The notes beneath the pieces were generated by a model. The model had not been told where the DNA came from. It was given only the letters and a program-made list of their open reading frames with translations, and ran no database searches. A stretch of DNA of 64,000 bases from positions 11,706,913 to 11,770,912 of the forward strand of contig NC_051131.1 in assembly GCF_014839805.1 (NCBI RefSeq). Direction: 5' to 3'. Of this stretch, positions 37,597 to 50,685 are shown one piece after another; positions within the stretch are counted from its first letter, which is position 1, and each line of letters begins with the position of its first letter. The stretch is from Manduca sexta. Its lineage: Eukaryota > Arthropoda > Insecta > Lepidoptera > Sphingidae. The translations under genes were made by a program, and so were the position numbers.

Positions 37597-37805
37597 ACTA
37601 GCTTTTGCTCGCGGCTCCGCCCGCATTATAAAGTTATTCAAGCTAAAGTTTTCCGTTATAAAAATAGTAGTTTCCCGGGAGCCTATGTTCTTCCCAGGGT
37701 CTCAAACTGTCTCCATACCAAATTTCATCTTAATACGTTAGGTAGTTTTTGAGTTTAACACGTTAAGGCAGACAGATGCAGCGGGGGACTTTGTTATATT
37801 ATTTA
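37597..37805 (+). repeat. Dispersed repeat, TAGCTTTTGCTCGCGGCTCC family
   Basis: Starts ACTAGCTTTTGCTCGCGGCT and ends 'gcagcgggggactttgttatatt'. The 68-codon plus ORF is repeat-derived. Confidence 0.65.
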
Positions 37806-37925
37806 GAACTTTTTAAGTGAAACAATCCCGTCATACATCATTGTTGCATAACTTTAACCGTTTACGCAGCGCAGGCAACGGAAGCTCTCAAAACTCATAA
37901 TTTTCCCCGTTTTTGCAACATGTTT

Positions 37926-38540
37926 CATTACTGCTCCGCTCCTATTGGTCATAGCATGATGATATATAGCCTATAGCACTCCAGGAACAAAGGGCTATCC
38001 AACACAAAAAGATTTTTTCAGTTCAAACCGGTAGTTCCTGAGATTAGCCATTACTGCTCCGCTCCTATTGGTCATAGCGTGATGATATATAGCTTATAGC
38101 GGTCCACAAATAAAGGGCTATCCAACACAAAACGAATTTTTCAGTTGAAACCGGTAGTTCCTGAGATTAGCCATTACTGCTCCGCTCCTATTGGTCATAG
38201 CGTTATGATATATAACTTTGAGCACTCCACAAACAAAGGACTATTCAACACAAAAATATTTTTTCAGTTCGAATCGGTAGTTCCTGAGATTAGCCATTAC
38301 TGCTCCGCTCCTATTGAATATAGCGTGATAATATATAGCCTATAGCTCTCCACGAACAAAGGGCTATCCAACGCAAAAATAATTTTTCAGTTTGGACCGG
38401 TAGTTCCTGAGATTAGCCATTACTGCTCCGCTCCTATTGGGTATAGCGTGATGATATATAGCCTATAGCACTCCACGAACAAAGGGCTATCCAACGCGAA
38501 AAGAATTTTTCAGTTTGGACCGGTAGTTCCTGAGATTAGC
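37926..38540 (+). repeat. Tandem array of five 123-bp units
   Basis: The start CATTACTGCTCCGCTCC recurs at 37926, 38049, 38172, 38295 and 38418, exactly 123 bases apart each time. Units differ by substitutions only. The last unit runs into 'gcgttcaaacaaacaaac' and 'tataatagtatagataa', the normal end of the single-copy element seen at 20890-21032. Confidence 0.95.
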
Positions 38541-39170
38541 GCGTTCAAACAAACAAACAAACAAACTCTTCAGCTTTATATAATAGTATAGATAATCACG
38601 CCGCTTTGCTAAGGAGAACGCTTTAAGAGGAGAGTTTTTCAAACACACAATGGAAACTGGACAGAAAATGGAACAGGACACATTTTATAACTATCAATGT
38701 TTCTATTTATTATCTAGAATATTCTTGATGCATTGGCGCTTAGCTTACGTAGTCTTACGAACTATGCTGACAACAAAACTTAATCTTTGATGCATTTAAT
38801 GACGTTGCAATTCTGCATATTATTATGTTAGAGGTATTGTAATATTAAGTTATTAGGTTACAAATAATACAATAATGAGACGTTTTTAACCGACTCCAAA
38901 AAAGGAGGAGGTTATCAATTCGACGTGATTTTTTTTTTTTTGTATGTTTGTTACCTCAGAAATCGCTCATTTATGAACCGATTTGAAAAATTCTTTTTTT
39001 ATTCGAAAGAATTTCTCTCCAGATTGGTGGTTTGGGTTTAAAATAAAAAAAACTAGAATAATTATGTCGTCCAAGAAAACGAAATCGCGAATTTAGCTTT
39101 GCTGTGACGTATTTAGTTATGTTTTTGCATTGAGTTTTGTTGACAGTACTTCTCACATACTTATACATAT
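38541..39170. other. Element terminus and spacer before the SINE multimer
   Basis: 38541-38592 is the tail of the repeat array element. 38881-38990 carries 'aaccgactccaaaaaaggaggaggtt', a block common in moth repeats and probably the left edge of the composite that continues to 40335. Confidence 0.5.
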
Positions 39171-39690
39171 AGCATAACACCTTTTCCCCGTGTCAGGGGT
39201 AGGCAGAGGCGTAACATTTCATCGCGATAGTCGTACTCTGTGTGAAACATATCAGTTGTGTTTTTGGGTTGAGTTTAATTGACTTTACTTCTTACATACA
39301 TACATATATGTATATAGCATCACACCTTTTTAGGGGTAGGCAGAGATGTAACACCACAGCGCGATAGTTGTAGTACGATCGAAATATATCAGTTGTGTTT
39401 TTGCGTTAGGTTTGCTTGAATCTACTTCTTACATACATATATATAGCATCACACCTTTTCCCCTTTTCAGAGGTAGGCAGAGGTGTAACATTTCAGCGCG
39501 ATAGTCGTACTGCGTGCGAAACACATTAGTTCTGTTTTTGTGTTGGGTTTAGTGGACTCTACTTCTTACATACATACATATATAGCATCACACCTTTTCC
39601 CCTTTTCAGTGGTACTCAGAGGTGTAACTCCTCAGCGCGATAGTCGTATCGTGAGCGAAACACAACTATGCCATTGAGACGGTCTATTTT
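39171..39690 (-). repeat. Tandem multimer of a SINE-A-derived fragment (4 units)
   Basis: AGCAT(A/C)ACACC starts units at 39171, 39316, 39445 and 39584 (spacing 145, 129 and 139). Each unit joins the reversed SINE 3' part ('gggtaggcagaggcgtaac') directly to reversed head sequence ('gcgatagtcgtac'). The last unit continues into the full head end 'actatgccattgagacggtc'. The SINE body between these parts is deleted. Confidence 0.8.
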
Positions 39691-39714
39691 TTACTAACAC
39701 AAAAAAGCAAAAAA

Positions 39715-40335
39715 TAAAAATAATTTTAACAAAAAATTAAACCGCCTTCAAAAACCACTCAAAACCAATAAATAATTTCACATAACAGTTATATATTGGA
39801 TACCAATTTTGGAGTCGGTGCCTAATTAAAATTGCTAGTTAAGCTAGATAAATACATTAACAAATATACGAAAATAATGTGCTGCAACCGTACAAAGTCA
39901 GCAAGTCAGATCGTCACCGGAGATAAACGCACCGCCGCAGCACAGCAAATGGAAGCTATTAAGGAAATATTTAAATTTGTGAACTGTACACTACCCAAAT
40001 TCTTCCCCTGGTACATATAGCTGGTCAACTGTGGGTATATTACACTCCCTGCTCCGAAAAAAGAGGAAAGAAAAAGATGAAACACCATACATGTGCTTGG
40101 TATTACACCTTTCACTGTGTATGGTTGTTAATAGTAAACGCGAACTTACTCCTTTTAATTGATTTGAAAGAAATGTAGCTCATAGATGGACTATGCAACA
40201 AATATAGCTTAACTAGCAATTTTAATTAGGCACCGACTCCAAAATTGGTATCCAATATATAACTGTTATGTGAAATATTTTTTTGGTTTTGAGTGGTTTT
40301 TGAAGGCGGTTTAATTTTTTGTTAAAATTATTTTA
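39715..40335. mobile_element. Fold-back element with about 130-bp inverted arms
   Basis: 39715-39845 and 40206-40335 are reverse complements with few mismatches (outer end 'ataattttaacaaaaaatta', inner end 'attgctagttaagct'). The 360-bp spacer carries no convincing ORF. Confidence 0.9.
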
Positions 40336-40440
40336 TGTTGTCCAATTTAATACTTAACGATTTACATGAGCATGATAGTACATTCCAGCTAAATTATTAT
40401 TTCTCAGACAATCTAATTTTTTCCATACTCCGACACAAGG

Positions 40441-40560
40441 AAGTGGGGATGTCAAAGGAGCGTACGCGCCAGGTCGACGTCCAGGGTCGCGCTGACGGCA
40501 GCCGGCAGACGCTAGACGACCTTCCCGGCCTCAGACACGTGTACACGTGATGATGGCACG
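40441..40560. other. Isolated CG-rich patch
   Basis: About 120 bp dense in CpG (gcgtacgcgccaggtcgacg...) inside AT-rich DNA. A 71-codon ORF crosses it without motifs. Nature unknown; it could be an exon remnant or a repeat. Confidence 0.35.
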
Positions 40561-41599
40561 TAGCCGTGGATTTACAACCGGTAAAAGTGATACGTAGGGA
40601 TGGGCGGGGTCAATAGGGATAATACTGCCGTACTAAGCGAAAAAGCGGTATGTCAGGGAAACCTTATTTCGAGATAATCGCAGTTTTGTAAATACAGTTT
40701 TATAGTTTTGTATGTAAAAATTATATAGAGACACTGTTTTAAAGTGTTTTTGAACAAGTTCTAAACAAGATACAGTTATTTAGGTAAGTTCATTGGATGG
40801 GTATTTCTTTAAGCTATCTGACGACATAAAAATTAAGACTTCGATTTTTTTTGAGATACCGCTTTTGAGCTTAGCACGGCAGAATAGTGAATTATATTAA
40901 TTACACAAATAAACTTAATTTGCACTAACGTAACTAATAATATTTTTAATAACATTATTATATTTTGGTACACGGTCATTCTTACGTTTCAACTTCTGGC
41001 ATTCCAATTTTAAAGCACTAATTAAATAACAACATAATAAAATATAGATTTTGTTCTATAAATATATTATGCCGAATATCACATTTTTCCTTCCAATCGT
41101 GTAAATATTTACAATTTACAGAAGTATCGTTACCGTGGAGTCTAAAACTCCCGACGATATTACAATGGACCAAATTGAATGCACATTGCACAACTCATAA
41201 AATTTAAAAAGCCCCCAACACAAAATAACCCTCTAAAAGTAACTCAAATAACACAAGCTACTTATAATATACTTCAAGGACAATAATAATTGATTATTTA
41301 TTTTTAGAGGTTTTATGTGTCGAGGTTACTTAAATTTTTATTTCAATATTTTTAAATTACAGTATTCACCACCATGAGCCTCGATCAGCACCTTTTACTT
41401 CACCTACTCATTGAGACTTTTCTTATGAGCCCAAATATGCTACATCAGCTATAAGATGATGGAGTGTTGGATATCCCACAAAATACATGATACTGCAGCG
41501 TCAGCTTAAGGTTACCTAATGACTTGTCTTAGAAATACCACCGAAGTAATAGTATAACAAATTTCAAATCAATTGCACCAATGAAAATACGAAAAGAGC

Positions 41600-41745
41600 T
41601 GATGAGCATGACACGCCTGAATAGACCATCCCACATTATTGCTAAGAACCATCTCGATCACATCAACTTCAAAAAACCGCATCAAAATCAGTCCAACCGT
41701 GTAGGATACATGATGCCACAGACAAACAGATAGACAGACACACAA
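41600..41745 (+). repeat. Probable 3' end of a dispersed element
   Basis: Ends 'aaaaccgcatcaaaatcagtccaaccgtgtaggatacatgatgccacagac', then (ACAGATAG)-like repeats, a terminus common in moth transposable elements. It lies just downstream of the UGT. Confidence 0.5.
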
Positions 41746-41888
41746 ATTAGGAATTTAAACACTAGGTATGTCATAATCCAAAATATTTCACATCACACAT
41801 AATAATTATGCTATGAAGTTCACAAACTTATAGTAAATAACTATCATAATTTAAATATTTTAATAATTTATCAGTCAGAAAAAATCAA

Positions 41889-44800
41889 TTACTCTTTCTT
41901 GTTTTTACGCGGTCTAAATACCATTTTGAATAACATTACTACAATTAACTTACAAATCTTGAAAATCAAATACAATATTATAAATACCGCCAACAATACT
42001 AACAAAAGTATAGCATAGACATCTAGTAGCGAATTCTCAAACCACGTGTTGAATTTGGAAGGCAACGAAGGAGGCGCATGAACATGTCGTGCTACGTACT
42101 CCGTCCAATAGATGGCGCTGTCCATAACAGGCTGCGGCCTATCGTGCCACATTCTTGAAACTCTTCGTGCATTTTGTTGCATCCTAAAAATATAACATAA
42201 TGCTTGTATCCTTTGAAGCATAAGCAAAGCTATAACAAGTATACCTCCTTAGTATACGAAACTAAATTTCGTACGCGGGAGCGAGGTCTCTACATACATA
42301 ATATTGCATTCCAAATATATGTATATATTATCTACAATATGTCTTGATATAGGTACTTTCACCACTTTACTGATTGGTAATTCCCTTGTATGCGAGGATT
42401 TAGGAGTCGAATGCAAAACTTCCCAGTTCACAACCCAATTAACATAACTTTAAAAAAGTACTTACTCGTTTGAGGTCAAATGGTATACAGCTTCCACCAG
42501 GTTCTCTGCAGTGACGTCACTCAGATATAAGGTTTTCCCCATACCAACGTTTCTGACTGCAGCAGAATTTGAAAATTGGTCTCCGAAGAACGGCATCGTA
42601 ATCATCGGCTTAGCGCAATGAGCCGCCTCTGATATGCTGAGCATGCCGCCGTGGGATACAAAACCTAGGACCTTGGGATGACCTGAAAACAATAGCTTAT
42701 TGCTTACTTTTGACTACAGTAGCGTATTCAGGGATTATTTTTTCGGAACTGAGGTTGTATTCCAAGCAACTCATTAAAAAACAGTACTGAGATTACATGT
42801 TGGAATTTAGAAAGAAAGAATAACTATTTATTGCACATATTTTATTATGAAGATGTGCACAAGTATCAGGGAACAAATCTGCCACCTTTTGAATCAGGTT
42901 TATCGCCCGCTGAGTCTTGGAAACAACAAAAAAATATTTGAAACAAATAATACGTAATGCTAAATAATACACAGTATCTTCGGTGAGACCAGGCACAATT
43001 GTTAAAAATTCTTAAAATGAGTTAAGTAAGCCAATGCGCCTTAAAAACATCCATTCATCCATCCATCCATTTTATTTGGAGAAACAAACTCACCCATCAA
43101 GCTCAGTCTCATTTCGCGAAAAGGCCATACTGCCTTTGTCTCATTAGTGCGTTTTTTTAAATATATTAGTGCGATAAAATCTTTTCGATCAGTTGCGGCT
43201 TTGCCCGCGCGCATCCAATTCTACTCTTGTCTCATCAAACGTACGATATGTAAAACATAAAACGATCGTTGACTTTTTTTATATTTTGTCTATTTTCCTT
43301 TAGATTATCGTATCCGTCATTTTATTGTAACATTAGTCTAACAAAATAATAAATAGCACTTACATAGAATATCCAACTGTGGCCACCAACTACCAATGTG
43401 TATGTTATTGTAGCCCTCGGGAATTGTGATATTATCTATCTTCCAAATAAATGTGTACGGCATCTGTCTGAACGCCGAGAGAAATTGCTGCAATTTCTTC
43501 TCTGACATTGTGTATGGTTTCAAATACGTCCCAAAACTTACGTAGATAGCGCCGTGTTTTGCATTAGCTAAGAAAGTTTCTATATCCTAGCAAAAAAAGA
43601 CATTTAACATTTCAGAAGTTATTGGCAACTTTATAATTACTACAGGGTTGAACTAGACTGTAAATTATTTTACGATAGTTTACAGTCGGTACCTAACATC
43701 AATCTTATATAAAAACAGAACTTTCTAATATTGCAGTTCGAGACTAATATCACATAACATGCATTCAAATACAAACATTCCACTCTCTATTGTCTAATTG
43801 TAGAGCATAAAATATAAATAGTAATGATAGATAGGTACTTATTGGTTCAATGAAACATAATATATTGTAAACGGAAACTATGTACACAATGCTGTAGTGT
43901 TTGAAACCACTGATCTGTTATCGTAGTTATTTCCAGCAATCTAATATACCTTATACCTACCTATAACTAATATATATCATTGTCACAGTGTTTGCTCTAC
44001 AATTTATAAACAACAAGATACGCGGGTACGTTTCTTAGAGGTCAACATGCCTGTTATTTACCTTTGGTACAGGTTTTGGTTTCCCAACATGTATTCCACC
44101 AATTTCTAGGAGCTGGGGTGCTAGGAGCCTCGCTCCGGTCACAGAGAAATGTTGATAAGCGAACACCATTTTGAGTCTCTCCTTTCTACCTTCTACCAAT
44201 TCTATACGTTTATAAGGAAAATGTTCTTTAAACATTTGATTGATCATTCTGTTTATATACCACATCCTCGCGTATTCTAATAGGTTTATAACATAGTTTT
44301 CAAGTTTTTGGCGTAGAGGTGGATTGGCTCCCATATTGGAACGGTAGTAAGGGTCTGATGCGAAGTTGAATGGTAAGCCGAGTTGCGGATAGGCTGTTGG
44401 CAGAAGCACGTGTGACTTTATTCCAATGACTGGAGCTTCCGACATATGCATAACGAACGCGAGCCCGCAGTCGCTCTCAAACAACTCCACGAATATCACG
44501 TCGTATTTATTGCTCTCCATGTGTTGTTTTATTTTCTCATTCTTCAATATAGTCTCGCAGTCCTTCCTAACATACCCAGCCGTGCGCGGCAAATGTCGCA
44601 TAAAACCATTGAGGTGTAAAAACGACGAGCTTATAGTTTCGTAGTAATCCATGGTCGGCAGAGTCGATATGACCGGAGCTTCGATGTCAATGAACTTCAT
44701 GTTCGGAATCATTTCTGCGTCAGGGAAGTTATTGATCACAGTCACATTGTGCCCTCTGTTTGCAAGTTCACGGAAAAACGGTTTGAAGGCCATGTAGTGA

Positions 44801-44889
44801 CTCCGCAAAGGCAAGGACACCATGGCGAGAATATTGAAACCGAAAACATTGTGCGATAGTAAAATTAAAAGCGTTATTTCACGAAACAT
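41889..44889 (-). CDS. UDP-glycosyltransferase (UGT), complete, 4 exons, 520 aa
   Basis: Exons on the minus strand are 44062-44889, 43364-43586, 42466-42682 and 41889-42183. All have GT..AG introns and the phases (0, 1, 2) close to 520 codons plus stop, the normal length for an insect UGT. Seen in the product: a hydrophobic N-terminus (residues 4-18) fitting an ER signal peptide; a conserved His near residue 31 in the acceptor domain (catalytic base in this family); a sugar-donor signature at about 343-386, including WWPQLDIL, FVSHGG and FFGDQ; a C-terminal membrane span at about 478-500; and a cytosolic tail ending KNKKE, which fits a KxKxx ER-retrieval signal. Family members transfer sugar from UDP-glucose or similar donors to small lipophilic compounds such as plant toxins, insecticides, hormones and pigments, in the ER lumen. 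The substrate and UGT subfamily cannot be told from sequence alone. No second UGT lies in the window, although these genes often cluster. Confidence 0.95.
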
Positions 44890-47800
44890 TTGAATAGTTT
44901 AAATAAACGCAAGAGGAAAGATACAAGTTGATATCGCGCCGCAGTTGTCCCTCGACTGACTAACGGTTGACCGCTGATGAATAGCTAGAGGTCTTTTTGC
45001 ATATTTCCGAGCGTTGTGAAGCGTGTGGATATAACGAGCGACGATATCAACAGGACAAAGACCTGCGCGAGATGAATATGATCTATTTTGTGCCTTTCTG
45101 TTAATTTTACGCCAGAGTAACATTAATAAGACTTACGAAATAAATATAAAATGATTTAGAAGCCCATCTTCTTTTTAAATCTATAATTATACCTAATACT
45201 TATAGAAATTAATTTCGTATTTATATTTTTTCTCATTTCCATAATTAATTATCTAGACAAAATAATATTTAATGTGTTTTATTCCTTGCAGCGATTGACA
45301 ATACAATATCACTTTGTCTTGTTACATTATATTGCGGTGTGAACAAACCTACGACAATTTTATTTATGTCCATGGTGCAAATTGCACATGTTGCAAACTG
45401 CATATTCTGCATAGTCATCCTTTAGTAGAATAATTTTAATGCTTCGTCTATCCCTGGAACTCAATTGCTAAAGTTCTTAGTTTTTATTAAACACGCAAAC
45501 GAATATTTAGATAGTATACACATTATAGTGCGTGTCTGTAAATCCCCTTACGCCTAAAACCTATATTATATGCATTTAAGTTTGCAATTTGTTATCTCAA
45601 GGAAAATCCCGAGTAGATTAGTGAGACATTTTAATGCGAATCACAGGAAACATGAATAAAAAATTTACAGAGAGCAATGAGCACTTCACAATAAAAATCT
45701 CAGTCGTAACATATTATCGTATATTTAAAATATTAAGTACAGTGCGGATTACACCAGAGAAAACGATACTTATTTTTTAAGTATTTAAGACCACATTTAT
45801 TTAGAAAATTGGTATTTTTAATTTTACTTGTGTTTAAAATATATAAATTATAAGAACGCCTTCTCGCATTATTATAAAACACAAAATAAAATCGTCATTA
45901 TCATAGGTAAATAAATCGTAGCAAAGTAATTTGTAAATCTCATTACTTACAGATCATAGAACAAATGTTCCGGGTACAAAAAACAGCGAAAAAAACTCGT
46001 TAATTGGTTTCATGAACAGGTAAAAACTGAACCTTAGATAACAATTAGGTTAATTTAAAACAAAGCAGCTCATTGTGGAAAGAAAATATTATTCCACAAC
46101 AGATTGAATTTCCTTATCATGACAAATAGGTACAGTTGTATTTCTTTCAATAGTGTTTAGTAATAATATTAATAATCTTGTATTTAATTAGGCTATTTAA
46201 ACCGTCTAGGTGTTACATACCTCTGGAACTTGTTAGAATGATGCTAAAAAAGAAGGAAAAAATAAATATTTTTTTATCTATAAAGTAAAAAAATGCATAA
46301 CAGCTGTTGATACCTATACAAAATAAAACAGCGTCTTATTATTTTACTAGGACTACATAAGTTGCATAACGAAGTCGCCTTCAGATGATTGTCCAGTTTT
46401 GAAGATAAAATAAACATATATTAAATACAAATGTACTATGTCGTAATGTCCATAGGCCAAGCTAATTAAGTTTCTATAATTATATATCGTGTACACAAGA
46501 ATGAAGGTCAAGCTATCTTTCTAGAAAGGTAGTTACACTCAGCATCGGATCTAGCTTGTCACAAAGGTGAAACAAAAGGCTTTAAACGTTTCTATAATAT
46601 TTCGACGGAATTGAAGCACATTATTTTCTAAAACCGTAACGAATAAGATTAGTTTCTATTCTCCCTGCTCTATTAAGATAAGTAGTAGTATTGCAATGAA
46701 TGCCTTAATTTGTAAAGAATTTAGGATACAGCATAATTGTAATCTTAGTATTAAAAATGCGAATTTGTAAAATGTTGGTACGTTTAGATGATTGTTGTTT
46801 GTGTGAACTAATTTGTATAAAAGATACACGGATAGAGCATGGTCTGGATTTAATATACAAGTCACTTTGTAACCCTATAATTTGCTGCTATACAAATATT
46901 TTTTTAGATAGATGGCGCTGGCGGCGCTATAAATCACCGCAGTGTTTTAGGAACTTTTGTAGCGAGAAAGGCTTTTCACGCGGGTGATATTTTTCAAAAG
47001 ATAACCTGTGCTAAAAAGAAATTGCTTTGCTAACATATCGCGGCAAATTTAACAGAAAACAAAAACTAAGACAAACGTAAATAAACTTAAAAGAGAAGCC
47101 GGTAGGAATCGGCTTGTATGGACGCTTCAACACTGTCACGCAGACGAAGCCGCGATCAACAGCAACCTAGTATAATCTATAAAAAAATAGCTACCGGCTT
47201 ACCATCCGGTCGCTACAGTCGAACCTTATCGACAATATCGACAACAGTAACGTAAGATATACACCAGATAAAATATAATAGAATGTTTTATCATATTTTA
47301 TTGCAACTTAGTAAGGGATTAGGCTGCCTCGATTTTGGTCTGCCTCCACTATTCTTTATCATTCCCTGACACTAATCACAAAATGTTTTTGCACGTCTGT
47401 GTTTATTACGTTATCGAAATATTTTTTGTAAGTTGGCAACAGGGATTTTATGTGACTCCGTAACCGTAACCGAAACTATCGGATATCCGAAATAAAAATA
47501 TATCCGTAACCGTAGCCGTTACAAAAGTTTCGGATAATAGGTTACGATTGATTTTTGTTTTACCGCTCGCACGCGACGTGAATCTTGAACCTAATTCATA
47601 ATAACCTCATTCATAAATAGTCATTTTTTTATTTATGAGCAGGTACTTAATTTAATAAAGTGAAGGATAAGTGTTATGTAACGTACTAAATTGATTTATA
47701 AAGTAAATGTAGTGTTAAAAAAAAATCACGAAGAGGAGGTGGCACTACGTCACTGAAACTTCATCTCAAATCAAAACACAAAGATTTCTGAACACCTATG

Positions 47801-48170
47801 TCCCCTAATTAGTTCATCGATAATTAGTAATCGAAAATGACGACGAACGATAGTTAGTAATTGACGCTCTACTGTACAACGTACAGCAACTGCAGAAGCA
47901 AAAATTGTAATCGCTGGTTATTAAAATGAATATTTCAGAACTCTACACAAGCGGCAATATTCCTATAATTCTATGTAGTACATGCGACTCGCAATAATTC
48001 CTGCAGGCGTAAAAATTGCTAAGTCATCTTCATGATTGCTTACACGCAAAATTTGCTTGCGTAAATCAACGTCTGCAAGTGCTCTTAGTAATATAAATAT
48101 TGTTTAACATTTTCATTAATAATCAATAATCAATAATCATCAATAGACAAATAAATAGTCTATAAAAAAA
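44890..48170. other. Intergenic DNA between the UGT start and the Sec20-like 3' end
   Basis: The first 240 bp upstream of the UGT hold its presumed 5' UTR and promoter; no clear TATA box is visible. Beyond that is AT-rich DNA with repeat-like patches near 46890-47165 and 47445-47550 (CCGTAACCG-type repeats). No gene seen. Confidence 0.5.
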
Positions 48171-48172
48171 TA

Positions 48173-48178
48173 TTTATT
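48173..48178 (-). promoter_or_regulatory. poly(A) signal of the Sec20-like gene
   Basis: A canonical AATAAA on the minus strand lies 47 nt past the Sec20-like stop codon, with no competing signal nearer to it. Confidence 0.6.
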
Positions 48179-48224
48179 ACATAATAAATTAACTTAAAAT
48201 TTTACAATGACACCACACAAATAA

Positions 48225-50113
48225 TTAAAACAGTCTCTTCTGCACAATGTAGAGACACACAGCCAAAAAAAACAGGAATGCAAAAAACATTATAACTTTA
48301 TCGGTGAACTCCCTACGTCCATACTTGGTGAGGAGTTTGCTGGACTGCGATATGGTGCTGGCTGTATTTTGAAGCTCCGATTGTGTGCCCTAGAAAAAAA
48401 TAATATCATTAACATATTTTTTCAACTTATTTACACAAGCTGAAAGTATATTGACTGATGACACCAAATATATTCAATTAAAATTTTTGTGTAAAAGTTA
48501 AATAAGCAGGTCATGTTACCAGGATAATTGTCTGATAAAAATCAAAAAACAAAGTTAAACAATCATTTGTATACACATTGAATCATTTTACAGCTTTAGC
48601 ATTTATTTGTAGTGAATGTCAGCGTTCCTTTTAAAAATGTTTACTTAACTCTGGTCGTACATGATTCTCTGTTAATTCTAATCAATATTTCTTGATACAT
48701 ACATGAACAGTAGAACTGGAAGACACCAAGCTGTCCAACGTGACCTGACTCCGTTGTGTGGTGTCAGCTAATTGCCTACTTATTGATAGAAGTTGTTCAG
48801 TCACACCTGGAATTATAGAAAATTGATCACTTTAGGATTTTATTTTTAATTTTGTAATAGGATTTTCAAAAAACTTGATAAAAACTATGTTTATCTTTGT
48901 CTTTTGTAGTAAATAGCTTCTAAATCTGTGTGGTTTTGCATTTACTTCTATTAATTATTCAAATATCATAACAAACTTATATGAGTAGTATGTTTGTATA
49001 TAATTATGAAAACTTGTGACATTCTGGATTAATATTTAAAAAAAAAGAACATGTTAAATACCTGAAGACATTTTAAGTAACTCATCTCTGTCTACTTTTT
49101 TCTTCCTTTGCCTGAGGGTGGATTCCTCTCCACCGCCCTTCAACAATTCCTCCCTTTGAACTTTCTCTATGGCAAACAAACTTGTTATGTTAGCTTCTTT
49201 AAATTCCTTTAAAAGACTGGAAAATAAAAGGAAAATGTTTAGTTTAAGTTTAAAAATATGTTTTTGTAGTAAAGCTAACTTATAACCATACTTAGAATAA
49301 TTAGCAATAACATTATGTTAAATAGAATTTAAACACATTGCAGAAGCTATTTACAAAAATATTTTCTTAGTATCACATTTTACAAAATGGTGCGCAAAAT
49401 TTTAGGCTTCTAAAAGCTCCAGTTTAAGATGTGTCCTTCATGTTAATTAATTGCTTATTATAAGATTTTTACTAAACAGACTAACATATACAAATTGTCA
49501 GTGAATAACATTAAATGCATGCTTACTTGGCTAGCTGATGTCTCTGTGCCTCCACCTCCACATCGTATTTGGGATCTCCATTGTCCTTTCCATACAACTC
49601 CAATGCCTCCATCTCATCCCTTATTTGACTTATCTTCGCTCTTCCCTTTTCGTTGAGTTCGTTTAGAGTTTCCATTGAATCCCTGCATTCTAAGATATCC
49701 TACCAACAGTAACAGGTGTAATCAAAAACACACCTTACATTTTAAAAATAAAACTTCAACATAAGTAGAATATTCGGATCTGTCATTCCGCAGACTAAAA
49801 TAAACTAAATGAAATAATAATTATTATTATTACCGTAAGCCTATGGACAAATTATTGTAGCTTATTTTTGTAAGGCAACGCTTTACATCATCAAAGTTTT
49901 ATTTCTTACTTAATAAGTTAACACGTATGTTTTACTATACTCTAGAAGGATCAGCGAAACATCTCGGCGACTTACCTGTATTATGGCTTTCACTTGAAAA
50001 TGATAAGTCGCAAGCCTTTTTATAAAATTCTGATAGGTTATATCAGAGTTGTCAAATTTCGAAAATAGGCTTTGATAAACCTCTGTTGTAGTAGGGTCCA
50101 ATTTTATACTCAT
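48225..50113 (-). CDS. Sec20: Sec20/BNIP1-type SNARE, complete, 5 exons, 244 aa
   Basis: Exons on the minus strand are 49976-50113, 49527-49699, 49062-49216, 48703-48806 and 48225-48389. They join with closed phases (0, 2, 1, 0) into 244 residues, close to vertebrate BNIP1. The N-terminal half is rich in coiled-coil heptads. A Sec20-type SNARE segment follows (about 150-215), leading into the conserved LLTKYGRREFTDK stretch. The protein ends in a single tail anchor (about 222-239) and the short lumenal tail QKRLF. In exon 4 two donors are possible. The GTATGT one after codon CAT was chosen because it gives an ungapped alignment with BNIP1 across the SNARE core. Known role of the family: Golgi-to-ER retrograde membrane fusion with syntaxin-18, Use1 and Sec22, and, for BNIP1, ER shape and apoptosis. 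The start codon is the first ATG of exon 1, and the 5' end faces the NOX4-like gene about 1.1 kb away. Confidence 0.95.
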
Positions 50114-50685
50114 TTTAATTTTCTAATATCGTCACATCAACGAAATTTCGATGTTGACATATTTTCATTTCTCATTTTGAGATTGACATTGACTGCCACA
50201 GATGTTCATAGACATGTGTTTAATTTATTCCTCGAAGATATGGTAAAGGCCAAAGACTATGCCGCCATCATAACATTCTTGTGGTAGATGAATGGATAAG
50301 ATATTTGACAATATTTATTGACATGATTTGATCAGGATTTGTTTTTTTCTGGGACAATTGTTTTAGAAAACATGAAGTTTTGTAATAAACTTTGAAATTA
50401 TTATAAATAACTATTGAAAGGTAAAGACCTGATGCTTATTAAGTCCACTTTGATCATTTGTAGTGTTTTTGCATTTTTTTATGATAGATAAGTACCTAAC
50501 TGCGTCTTCTTCTTAATATTTAAACTTTATCTTTTTTTAAGCATATGGATTTTTCATATATTTTATGATACTCTTAGCTATCGACCCTTTTACATCATGA
50601 AACTTGGTTTACCTTAATTTCCTTATGTATAAGTATCGAACAAATGTTTTCACACATATATATTATAGTTATCTTTGGGTTACGT

